A program made the translations under genes and the position numbers. A stretch of 64,000 nt of DNA, from the NCBI RefSeq assembly GCF_021155765.1, contig NC_060114.1, forward strand, positions 15,571,501-15,635,500. Direction: 5' to 3'. The notes beneath the pieces are model-generated. The model ran no database searches. It had not been told where the DNA came from and saw only the letters and a list, made by a program, of their open reading frames with translations. Position 1 is the stretch's first letter. Each line of letters opens with the position of its first letter. Below, one piece after another: positions 48,561 through 57,500 of this stretch. The stretch comes from Diprion similis. Its lineage: Eukaryota; Arthropoda; Insecta; Hymenoptera; Diprionidae.

Positions 48561-51535
48561 GCTATTTTTCAGTCATTCTTTTACTGCCAGTAATAACTGA
48601 AGGTAGGCATACAACAATACTTCACACGTACGGAACACAGCGTTGCAGAGCTATGCGGAGGGTTTTAACGCTGTTTCGTGCGTGCTGCAATTTCTGCAGG
48701 CTTTTCTCGTCCATAATTTAGTCGTGGAAAATATGAAATATTTTATAGCAATGCCAGATAACACGGTTTGAAAAACTAATGATCCCGGTGATGGATCGCC
48801 CGTTAAACGCAGAGTCGCCCACCCTGGCTGCACCCTATTTGTATTATATATCCACACGTATTCCGGTATCGTCACATGCACCAGACCATCCTTGTATGTA
48901 CCTGCGGTGCATCGATTTCTCTATTTGCATTCCGAATAAAAAAACAATTCTGCACATTAACAATTGTGCGCAGAGTTGACGTTTGGCTTTTATCTTTGTA
49001 TTATGAATAATTCATGGGTCGAATTGTGTAATACAGTTTAGAAAACAATAACCCTAAATATTCGATGCAACGCCAAATTTTGACGTAATGCAATGAATTA
49101 CCGATAAAAATCTGGAAACCATTTAGAATAAAATATGTTTTCCAAAACAAAAAAAAAAAAGAACAATTATGGATAAGAAGAGAGAATAGTCTTCTCATTT
49201 CGACAGACATCAATACGAATGCAAAATTCGTTTTATTCTCGCGATCGGATATAGAAGCATTAATAGTTCGAGGCGAGTGCCGGGCTGCCTAGCGACAGGC
49301 GCAGCCCCGGAAACCCCCGCCACTCGAGGTAGGCGCAAATATACCCGGAAGTGGGGGTAAAGGAGGGAATTATTGTGGTACCTCCCACTCCACCTACGCC
49401 CTCGCGTACTGCAGGTCGGCTATGACTGCAACGCCTCGCGTCGAGTCGGTAAACGATGAGGAAAAAAGGAGTTTTTCATTCGCACATGATCATCCCGAAG
49501 GCCTTCGCCGTTTTTCATAACCTCTTACTTTTGCTTGTTTTTAATTCGTCGATTCGATCGGGGTGATTGCGCTTCGGAAATTGGGCGATACGTCTAGCCA
49601 GACATCGGGATCAGGTTGTTTACTTGTTCTATTTGCGACAGGTACGCCAATACGCCTCCGTATTAAATATTGAATAATAAAACATCGCCGACTCGACACG
49701 GCGATGATCGTATCGTTAACGGCGCCTTTAATAACCGGGTGTCCGCCCACGGTGCAATGCACTTCGGGAATAAACGCTCCTGTACGTCATCAGGCAGATA
49801 GGAAAGTGCAGATAGCTGTCTAGTTGGTACGAACATCCACTCCGGCATTGCCAATAAACTCCTCTATCTCACCTCCATCTTGTGTCACAGGATCGCAGGA
49901 ACATGGCGCTGAATATAAGAGGACAAGTCGATCGAAGATACCCTCATGCGACTTATGTACTTCATGGAAATGAAACTTACGACCGCCGATTCGCGTTTCT
50001 TGTAATCTACTTTTCTGCTCTTTCGCTGCACTGTTACAGAGCCTTAATTTCAAGTCAGGAAGCATCGTTTACCAGTCATCGGGAATGACTTTGAGTCACT
50101 TGAAGTGTGATGTCAAGTGTGGTATGTTTGAGAGGTTAGTCACCCGTCTGGCCAAAATAAAATCCCCTAGGAGTGTTCATATTGCAATGAATAATATTCA
50201 TTAATGAATAACATTTCTTCACATTACGTGTCTCATTACCAACGGAAGTTGGTTGGCGTCAGCCATAGAAAGTTGGTTGTTTAGAGAGGACGTTCATACG
50301 CATGTGTGTCTAACTTGTCCATCGGACCTTAGCCTAACTATTTTGCATTCAGGTTACGAATAAAGATGTAAGTGGTAAACGTGACTGGCAAATTTACCGT
50401 ATTTTCACAGTCACAAATTGGTAATGTGACTGCGAATAAAATTACCACATATTGGTCACATCAGAAAATCGCCATTTGGCGCAAGGTCATTGACCTACCA
50501 ACATTGACTCTAATTCGGTCCAATGTTCTGGACTTTAGATTACTTTTGAATAACTATAGAAAAATAGATTTTTCGAAATTCCTCAGACTCCGGTCCTCTA
50601 AGGGTTAATAAGCATCGACGTACTTGAAGCTCATTTGAAATCCTCCGGAATCCCAAGCAGCTCAGAGTTTCCTCGATGGCTAAAACATCCAGTCGGCAAA
50701 GTATTTGACCCTGTGTTGAACCGGATAGTATAAAACACGGTTCTTCAGCTACGGTTACACCGATATTATATATAATAAATACCCGCGGTGGATAGTGTGA
50801 CCTCCTATTCCTTCCATCTTTGGCCTGACTGACGTCGAAACGACGCCTTTATGTGCCGCCAATTAGATTCTGTACTCGTACCGATCGATCGGTTCTTGTA
50901 AGTAGGTTGTAATAGTGAGAAACTAATCTGCAAAGCCGATCGAGTTAGAACTATGCGTTGCGATATTCGTACAATGCGGATACTTGTGTATTTATAGCAC
51001 TTGTGTTTGTGCATCTGCGTGTGCGAGGGTACAAACCTTGGCGGTAATTTACGCACCAAGGGGTAATTACCGCGCAATCAAACTGTCAAAAGGTGAACTC
51101 TGACCCGTAACGAATTGACGGTTGTGCAGCGGGGCCTTGTGCAGCCGTCTTGTAACACACTCCGAACTGCTCTCTTGGCACAGCTTTTGCCATATTATAG
51201 GTATGTGTGCTTGTGCGATGGTGCATGAGTGTTGACACATATTTTACCTTATATGTCCTAGCTAGGCTCATCATCGTTGGAGAGGAACGTCTCTAAGGTC
51301 TTTACAAGTACGGATTTTTCTTATTATAGTGTATATGCGTGTTTAGTCGGTCACCTTTTTGGTCCATAAATGACGATTTGTTACGCAACAATTTGAAGTT
51401 AACAATTAATGACCATTTCAACTGATATCGTACTTCAGGAGCTCGACGTACCTACATTGTGCCTTTTGGTTCATTCAACCAACGTTTTGCAGTGAAATTT
51501 TATTAGTTATTTTATTCTTACACGGTTAAAAAAAG

Positions 51536-51648
51536 AATGTCCCAGTAGTTGCATTATTTAACCATGTTTCAATGTATTACCAAGTTTCGCATTCACGAAC
51601 AGAAATGTAACAAATAATGCAAATCTAAAGTGGACCTGCTGGGACATT
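51536..51648. mobile_element. 113-bp MITE-like element
   Basis: AATGTCCCAGTAG at the left end pairs with CTGCTGGGACATT at the right end, with one mismatch in 13 bases. Just inside, TGCATTATTT and AAATAATGCA are also complementary. It is non-coding. Confidence 0.5.
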
Positions 51649-52232
51649 GTGTTTAGTTACAATTTTCTGACAGTGTATTTACACTATTTTCAGGCTTGTT
51701 TTAAATTTTATTTTTTTTTTATTTCATACTCCTTGTGCTGTCCATTTATGTTACATGTGTTTAAGCTGTCAAGCTACGTTTGTTCGCCTGCAGCGAGTAA
51801 GGTTGTTTCTTTCGTTTTTATTCGAAAATTTAAACGACATAAAATTATAAACAACTACATGAATAAATGAATGATCCATTTTTTTTACAGTTCTCTAAAA
51901 TATTTATATACATTATTATACGCCCATTTTATTCTATCTTACGATCTAGATAAAATGTGGCATTATATTACTAAATCAATTTGCAGTCCACCTCAAAAAA
52001 AAATTTTTTTTTAAATAAAACAATGCAATTATTGAAAAATTTACAATCTCATTGTCAGTTTACTTAAAGCATTGTTTATTTTGTGTTACTTCGGTGAATA
52101 TGTGCTTGAAAAAAAAAGTTGTAGACATATCGATATCTGTTTAAGAAGCGACGAATTGACCGACACGTGCAAAATAATTTCGTTAAAAAATTCTATGTAT
52201 TATGGGATCATCCAGACTATATAAAAAGATGG
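51649..52232. other. AT-rich spacer before the tRNA cluster
   Basis: No gene is seen. The stretch is T-rich with several A and T runs. Confidence 0.55.
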
Positions 52233-52240
52233 AAAAAAAA
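52233..52240 (-). terminator. Pol III terminator of tRNA-Asp copy 1
   Basis: On the minus strand eight T residues begin two bases after the tRNA 3' end. Confidence 0.8.
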
Positions 52241-52242
52241 TC

Positions 52243-52314
52243 CTCCCCGGCGGGGAATCGAACCCCGGTCTCCCGCGTGACAGGCGGGGATACTTACCAC
52301 TATACTACCGAGGA
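52243..52314 (-). tRNA. tRNA-Asp (GTC), copy 1
   Basis: The 72-base cloverleaf on the minus strand has acceptor arms TCCTCGG and CCGGGGA with discriminator G. The D arm starts TAGTATAGTGGT (A box), the anticodon loop is CTGTCAC with anticodon GTC, and the T arm contains GGGGTTCGATTCCCC (B box). There is no intron and CCA is not encoded, as usual for a eukaryotic gene. It decodes aspartate codons GAC and GAT. It is one of three identical genes on the same strand in a duplicated segment, each with its own poly-T stop. Confidence 0.97.
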
Positions 52315-52330
52315 CATGTTTATCGTGAAA

Positions 52331-52815
52331 TTATAGATATTTTTTTGCACTTTTAACCTGTCAGGGCCGAGTGGATTCAAATGCTGTGGAGATAAAGTAA
52401 ATATAACCTAACTTTGATATTCACTTCTAGAAATTGGTACACAGAGACAAATCTTGAGTCTCTGTGTATGTGATGCATTAGAGGAAGATGAACTGACGAT
52501 GGATTATATGTGTAAAATAATCATTCGTTGAAATCTCGATTTTATGTTACTTCTTTTTTAATGCTATCACTTCGAGTACGGAAATAACACGAAGAAAACT
52601 ATTCTCCCCAGCAGGGTTGTAGGTTAGGTTAGAAATTTTTATTCCCAGGACATTTTCCAAAGCCTTTGTACATTTTTCTGGGCAACGTTGACTCTACGGA
52701 TTAGCGAAACATGCGGTTTTTTTTTTTTTTTTTTTTTATTTGCCAAATAAAATATTTTAAAAAATTTTGGCCACTCACCAAGGCGCTTATTCAACTTCAA
52801 AATGAAAAAAAAATC
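52331..52815. repeat. Duplicated segment between tRNA-Asp copies 1 and 2
   Basis: This spacer contains, in order, TTTTAACCTGTCAG, GTACACAGAGACAAATC, TGTGTAAAATAATCATTCG, ATTCCCAGGACATTTTCC, TAAAATATTTTAAAAAATTT and GGCCACTCACCAAGGCGCTT before the next tRNA. Diverged versions of the same ordered landmarks accompany copies 2 and 3, giving a unit of about 570 bases. Confidence 0.7.
52805..52813 (-). terminator. Pol III terminator of tRNA-Asp copy 2
   Basis: Nine T residues on the minus strand follow the tRNA 3' end. Confidence 0.8.
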
Positions 52816-52887
52816 CTCCCCGGCGGGGAATCGAACCCCGGTCTCCCGCGTGACAGGCGGGGATACTTACCACTATACTACCGAGGA
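52816..52887 (-). tRNA. tRNA-Asp (GTC), copy 2
   Basis: The gene is identical over 72 bases to the copy at 52243-52314. Flanks beyond the tRNA are homologous to those of the other copies but diverged, whereas the tRNA body is unchanged. This indicates selection or gene conversion on the tRNA itself. The spacing to copy 1 is 573 bases. Confidence 0.97.
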
Positions 52888-54639
52888 CATGTTCAACATG
52901 TGATTACAAAAATTTTTGCCCACTTCTAACATATCAGAGTGAAGCGCAAATATTATCTAACTTCAAATCGATATCTAGTTTCAGCGGTTGGTATATAGAG
53001 GCAAATTATGAGTCTTTGTATATGGTGCGTTAAAGGAAAATGACCTGACGATGGCTTATTTGTGTAAAATAATCATTCGAACTCCAGGTTAAAAATCTTC
53101 ATTCCCAGGATATTTCTCAAAGTCTTCGTTTATATTTTTACACATTGTCGGACGTGCGACTGATAATAAACGAAACCAGCATTTTTCACCAAATGAAATG
53201 TCGACGAGGATATACAGCAGACTAGTGCTGTACGATTTAGCCGGCTTAACAGCCGTGGCGATTAACTTGGCTAATTAGCTGAAAGTTTGCTGGTTAAAGT
53301 ATTTAGCTGGCTAAAATAGATAACCGGTTAACCGGTGAAAGCGGCCAAAAATAGATAATCGGATAATTTTAACCGACCTAACCTAAAAATGCAGAAAATT
53401 AATAAGCAAATGAATTTTTCACCTTTTAAACTCGAACTTCTAACTGAAATACCACATGAATAAAAGTTTGTTATTGACAAGTGGAGAAGTTTTTGAGCGA
53501 ATCCAATTTTAATATTACTGAATAATGTATTGACTATAGTTGAGAAATAATACGTATCAAATTACTCGAAAATATCCGGAGCTTGATAAGTGACTGAAAA
53601 GTTAACCTAAACAAGTATCACGATTTGCCGGACGTTAATTTTTACTCTCAGTTTAGCTAATTATTTTTAACGATCAACTTTTTAGGTATCTCAAACATTT
53701 GGATGACAATAATTTCTTTTCCTCTGTGTACAGTTCTGATTTGCCGTATTAGAATTCGAGCCAACGTTGCGTTGTAACTTAGTGTTTGACTAGTAAACAC
53801 TCCTGGGCTGACTTCTATGTATATAATGTGTTGTAGTATAAATAGTTACATACGTAAAATTGGGTAGCTGGCTCGAACTGGGATGAGCGGTTCGTTAGAA
53901 TCGCTTCTAATAAAATGGCTTTTCGAATTTTCTGCTGATCAGTGTCACTTTTCTGATATTTTTTACCACCCTAGATTAGTTTACCATCCAAAAATTAATT
54001 AACTCTATGCAAGGAAGAGAATTTTCTTCAAAGGACCGTTTAATTTTCGAAATTTGACGGACGGATTAGAATAGCTCGTTATCCGATTCAGAATAGAAAA
54101 AAAAAAAAAAAAAATGTCTCAATACTTAGACCTCATGGAACACATTTGCATAAAAATAAACGAGAAGTGCTAGAATATTCGGCTTACAATTAGCCCACGT
54201 TTAAACGCCCCGTGAGGTGAGTTACACGCTCAACTCGACGTTTGGCGCGATGCCCGAGTGGTAAGGCGAGTATCGCTCTTATCGATAGTTATCGATACAC
54301 TGCAAAAGACATATTATGTGTATATGAATGGAACGCAGTTAGAAGAAGTCGCGTATGTAAAATAATCGTATCGTTCAAATCTCGATTTTCTTTCGTGTTT
54401 GTTTTTTATGCGATCATTTAGACTTAGGCAAAAACATGAAGAAAATTACTCTCTCCGGCAGAGTTTTACGTCAGGTTAAGACTCTTCATTCCCAGGATAT
54501 TTCTCAGTTTTCGGTCATTTTTTTTCACTCTGTTGAACGTGCGGCTATTGATAAACGAAAAATGCCCTTTTTTTTGTTAAATAAAATATTTGAAAAAATT
54601 CTGGCCACTCATCATGGCGCTTATTTAACTTAAAGAATG
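52888..54639. other. Spacer made largely of decayed duplicated flanks
   Basis: The first ~170 bases correspond to the upstream flank of tRNA-Asp copy 1. A further partial unit without a tRNA is seen at about 53055-53190, and sequence homologous to the downstream side of copy 2 resumes at about 54345-54640. A telomere-like CCTAACCTAA is at about 53375. No protein gene is seen. Confidence 0.6.
54244..54270 (+). pseudogene. 5' fragment of a tRNA-Ser/Leu-like gene
   Basis: GATGCCCGAGTGGTAAGGCG strongly resembles the first third of a class II tRNA, with A box TGCCCGAGTGG. No anticodon arm or B box follows; the sequence breaks into ATCGATAG repeats. It is best read as a truncated copy. Confidence 0.5.
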
Positions 54640-54650
54640 AAAAAAATATC
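54345..54650. repeat. Duplicated segment downstream of tRNA-Asp copy 3
   Basis: AAATCTCGATTTTC, TCATTCCCAGGATATTTCTC, TAAATAAAATATTTGAAAAA and GGCCACTCATCATGGCGCTT parallel the spacer at 52500-52815, with point changes and small gaps. Confidence 0.65.
54640..54646 (-). terminator. Pol III terminator of tRNA-Asp copy 3
   Basis: Seven T residues on the minus strand lie four bases beyond the tRNA 3' end. Confidence 0.75.
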
Positions 54651-54722
54651 CTCCCCGGCGGGGAATCGAACCCCGGTCTCCCGCGTGACAGGCGGGGATA
54701 CTTACCACTATACTACCGAGGA
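54651..54722 (-). tRNA. tRNA-Asp (GTC), copy 3
   Basis: This is the third identical 72-base tRNA-Asp gene, with the same acceptor stem, anticodon GTC and B box GGTTCGATTCC. It lies 1835 bases from copy 2, further than the ~570-base unit, consistent with extra sequence and decayed units in between. Confidence 0.97.
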
Positions 54723-54816
54723 CATGTTTAGGAAGGAATTATAGATATTCTTCCGTGGTTTTAACCTATCAGTGCAAAGCACATTCGAGTGCTATAGCGG
54801 TAAAATGAATATCAAA

Positions 54817-54833
54817 TACCACCGAGGACATGT
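54817..54833 (-). pseudogene. Relic of a tRNA-Asp 5' end
   Basis: TACCACCGAGGACATGT here matches TACTACCGAGGACATGT at the 5' end and flank of each intact tRNA-Asp, with one change. The rest of the tRNA is missing, so this is a truncated extra copy. Confidence 0.5.
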
Positions 54834-55342
54834 AGGAACCTGCTTTATGTCGGTACATAAGTTCTGGCACTCACATGTCAATTGAAGTAGTTAGAACCAG
54901 TTTATTAAAAGCAGACACTATTAGCCGCAGCGATGAACTTGTATATTTATAAACCTTAGAAAAGTACATCGCAGGCGTTGAAACAGTCTAGAAAATAGTC
55001 TGTAACAAGTTCGAATGCTCGAAGGAAACACGACGGAATAATAAAAATTCTGCTTGCAAAATTTATTTTCATTATAATTCATGTGGTCACAATGGAATTA
55101 TCTCTTCAACTTTGAGGTGAGTATAGTAATAATTATAGTAATCAATTAGGCCGCATTGGTAAAAGTAAGAAAATCGAGAAAGTATATAAGCTTTTCGTTG
55201 TTCTTTTTCTTGCCTCAATTTTACACTTTCATTTCAAGTGAACTGCGTGCTCGTGCAATGTTTTATGTCAGGATACAGTAGCCCTAGAGATTTGGAGTAC
55301 GTATTTTGCTTATAATATTTTCTAAACACCCTCGTTCCTATA
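54834..55342. other. Spacer between tRNA-Asp copy 3 and tRNA-Tyr
   Basis: No supportable gene. A short ATG frame (about 55082-55117) ends at a donor-like GAG/GTGAGTATAG but is only 12 codons long and is not called. Confidence 0.5.
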
Positions 55343-55444
55343 CCTTCGATAGCTCAGTTGGTAGAGCGGTGGACTGTAGTTGGTAAACGAAGATCGTACA
55401 AAAGAGACATCCATAGGTCGCTGGTTCAAATCCGGCTCGAAGGA
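55343..55444 (+). tRNA. tRNA-Tyr (GTA) with a 29-base intron
   Basis: The acceptor arms CCTTCGA and TCGAAGG with discriminator A enclose a D arm with A box TAGCTCAGTTGG and a T arm with B box GGTTCAAATCC. The anticodon GTA lies in ACTGTAG. A 29-base intron (55380-55408) interrupts the gene one base after the anticodon, the standard eukaryotic position. Removing it leaves a 73-base tRNA. Introns in tRNA-Tyr are the norm in animals, and the tRNA-splicing endonuclease removes them. A nine-T stop follows. Confidence 0.96.
55380..55408 (+). other. Intron of tRNA-Tyr
   Basis: The inserted 29 bases start right after the base 3' of the anticodon and end before ATCCATAGG, which rebuilds the anticodon stem (TGGA with TCCA). 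Confidence 0.85.
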
Positions 55445-55445
55445 G

Positions 55446-55454
55446 TTTTTTTTT
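55446..55454 (+). terminator. Pol III terminator of tRNA-Tyr
   Basis: Nine T residues start two bases after the tRNA end. Confidence 0.8.
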
Positions 55455-55693
55455 CATTTAACTATTTTTCATCAGCCGTTTTGTTACATTTTTTGCTCAA
55501 TCTTGAGCTCCAAATCGACAAGACCTTTTCTCTGCATGAGCAAAAACTGCAAAACCATGAATATTCAAGTTCACCGTCTTTGTACAATTTTGTGAAACTT
55601 GTAACAAGCATATCGAACGTGAATTTATCGTTCGAGAATGGTTACTTTTTATTGTATGAGAAAAAATCGCGGTTAAACTTTACCATATTGTAG

Positions 55694-55737
<44 letters not shown>

Positions 55738-56530
55738 ATACATTTAGTCTTCAAGGGTTAAATTCGAAGCATTCAAAGCGGCGCGGATTGTTTCGTTTTA
55801 CGTATACTCCGGAGCAATGGTATAAGAATAAGTAAAAGAAAAAGGGTTGATATTAGCCTGGGAAAAGACAAACGAGAATAAAAGAAGCTAAAGAATCGGA
55901 GGATAGCCGTGTACGCCTTTTGCCTTTTGAATATCCGGAGGATAGGAGGCGAGGCTCGCGTTTTACCCGTCGCGCCAGAGGAGCATAAAGAGACTCACGC
56001 ATGCGTGTTCCGTACGTGTGTTCGTTTCTCTCTTTTCGAACTCGGCTTCCCCGCCGCGCCATGCCGCGGCCCATTCACTACGGGGTATTTCAACGCGAAC
56101 GGCAGACACAGACAGCACAATGAGCCCAATTACTTTAATTGTAGTCTCAGTCTGCTGGATGCGAATATAACGCCCACCTTTATACCGGAAGAGACGAGGG
56201 GCGAAACCGAATCCCCCCTCTGCGCTAAACAATTTGCACAATATCAATTTTTTTTTTATTTTTTTTTTAATTCATTTTTTTCTCTTTCTTATCCCCTAAA
56301 TTTCTTCTTCCCGATTATTCACATTTCGTTTTCGCAGTTTTTGACTTTCTCCGTTTTCCTCGTTCCTTCGATCGCTTGTTCAAAGTCGTTGCTGAACAGT
56401 TTGTTTTTTATTTTTATTTTTTTTTTTTTGTTTTTACGGTAGTTTTTTCTGATTTTCGTTCATTTTCAACACAACGCGGTGGAAACGTCAACGGGTTTCG
56501 TTGATGCAGTTGTAACTAAGACCATTGTCA
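55455..56530. other. Spacer between tRNA-Tyr and tRNA-Phe
   Basis: No gene is supported. It contains a 39-base A run at 55697-55735 and T-rich runs. The 177-codon plus frame at 55909-56442 is rich in Phe from T runs and looks like an artefact. Confidence 0.5.
55697..55735. repeat. A39 homopolymer
   Basis: Thirty-nine consecutive A residues. A poly-A tail of an inserted retrocopy is possible but the upstream sequence is not recognisable. Confidence 0.8.
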
Positions 56531-56603
56531 GCCGAAATAGCTCAGTTGGGAGAGCGTTAGACTGAAGATCTAAATGTCCCCGGTTCAATCCCGGGTTTCG
56601 GCA
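56531..56603 (+). tRNA. tRNA-Phe (GAA)
   Basis: The 73-base cloverleaf has acceptor arms GCCGAAA and TTTCGGC with discriminator A. The A box is TAGCTCAGTTGG, the anticodon loop ACTGAAGAT holds GAA, and the B box is GGTTCAATCCC. There is no intron. It decodes TTC and TTT. A 21-T run follows within five bases. It is in the same orientation as tRNA-Tyr, 1.1 kb upstream. Confidence 0.97.
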
Positions 56604-56607
56604 GTTG

Positions 56608-56628
56608 TTTTTTTTTTTTTTTTTTTTT
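56608..56628 (+). terminator. Pol III terminator of tRNA-Phe
   Basis: Twenty-one consecutive T residues. Confidence 0.8.
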
Positions 56629-57179
56629 ATTGTATCTCTTTTTACTCCCTTTCTTTATTTCTTTATTCCGAAATTTTTATAACGATTTACATCGCAGAAT
56701 GAAGGATTGGCTAAAAGTTTTGTTGAACAGGATTTATATGGAAATATTTTTTGCAGACAAATTGGATTTTTGATGTATTTTTCAATTTTTAATATTTTTT
56801 TATTCGGTTCGATGAATTGTATTTAACTGATATTATATCGACATTCGAATACCTGATAGTTGAAATTAACGTTATCTTATATATTCTGGAACAGCGAAAA
56901 CTTAATATACCTACATATATACACTTAGATTAGATTGCAAAATAGTTTTATGACTGATTGTTAATACTATACCTGATTACTTGGACACTTATCAAAATTT
57001 AATTTCCTACGTCACGCTGGCGATAAGTAAATAATTAAAAATCAACTTTCGGTATCCACGCACTAAAATTAATTATCCAACTGATCGATTTAGCTCAATA
57101 CAAGAAAGGTGGAAATATTGCAGGTTGCAGTGCTGATAGAGTATAAAATGTTTCAAAGTAACTAGTATATAATTTTTTT
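56629..57179. other. AT-rich spacer
   Basis: No gene is seen between tRNA-Phe and the 3' end of the minus-strand membrane-protein gene. Confidence 0.6.
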
Positions 57180-57185
57180 TTTATT
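57180..57185 (-). promoter_or_regulatory. Poly(A) signal of the membrane-protein gene
   Basis: AATAAA on the minus strand lies about 75 bases after the stop codon of the last exon, in the expected orientation. Confidence 0.5.
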
Positions 57186-57260
57186 CATTTTCCATCATTC
57201 GCACGACAGTTTGGTATAAATAATAATAACATTCTAGTATTCGGTATAAATATTAAAATA

Positions 57261-57500
57261 TCAGTGTCGCACGAGACTATGAGTGCGACAAGAAGTGTCC
57301 GAACAAGTTTTCCTGCCGAGTCGTTTGTACGGTCGACCGTAAGAACAGCTACCTTCAGACCTGGTGGAACTCGGGGAACAGGATGTGGTCACCGGCCGAT
57401 TTCCGCAGACGGAGTTTTCCCCGGAAGAAGATTGCCTCCGCATAACGTAAGCCGTCGCGCAGCAGAAGAGAACCACGAGGACTCCGAGTAACGCTGCAAT
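57261..57500 (-). CDS. Last exon: transmembrane helix and cytoplasmic tail
   Basis: The exon follows a GGCCAG acceptor in phase 0 and runs 80 codons including TGA. It starts IAALLGVLVVLFCCATAYVM, a typical membrane helix, followed by RR as stop-transfer residues. The remaining tail is rich in Ser, Arg, Thr and Cys with no kinase or other domain. In the same frame two stops lie just upstream of the acceptor, so an intron must end near here. The acceptor position could shift by a few codons. Confidence 0.6.
   Translation of the reverse strand: MAALLGVLVVLFCCATAYVMRRQSSSGENSVCGNRPVTTSCSPSSTRSEGSCSYGRPYKRLGRKTCSDTSCRTHSLVRH

Larger units (their letters stand above)
46312..51535. other. Non-coding stretch
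   Basis: No gene is supported. (TA)n lies at 47248-47274 and (CT)n at 48527-48557. A telomere-like CTTAACCTAACCTAA run is near 48423-48437. A GC-rich patch is at about 49260-49450. At 49860-49920 a pyrimidine tract and AG precede an ATG, but no convincing exon follows. Confidence 0.5.

Noticed and set aside
55909-56442. 177-codon plus-strand open frame between the tRNA genes
   Set aside because: The C-terminal half is Phe-rich, encoded by T runs; overlapping frames are open on the other strand.
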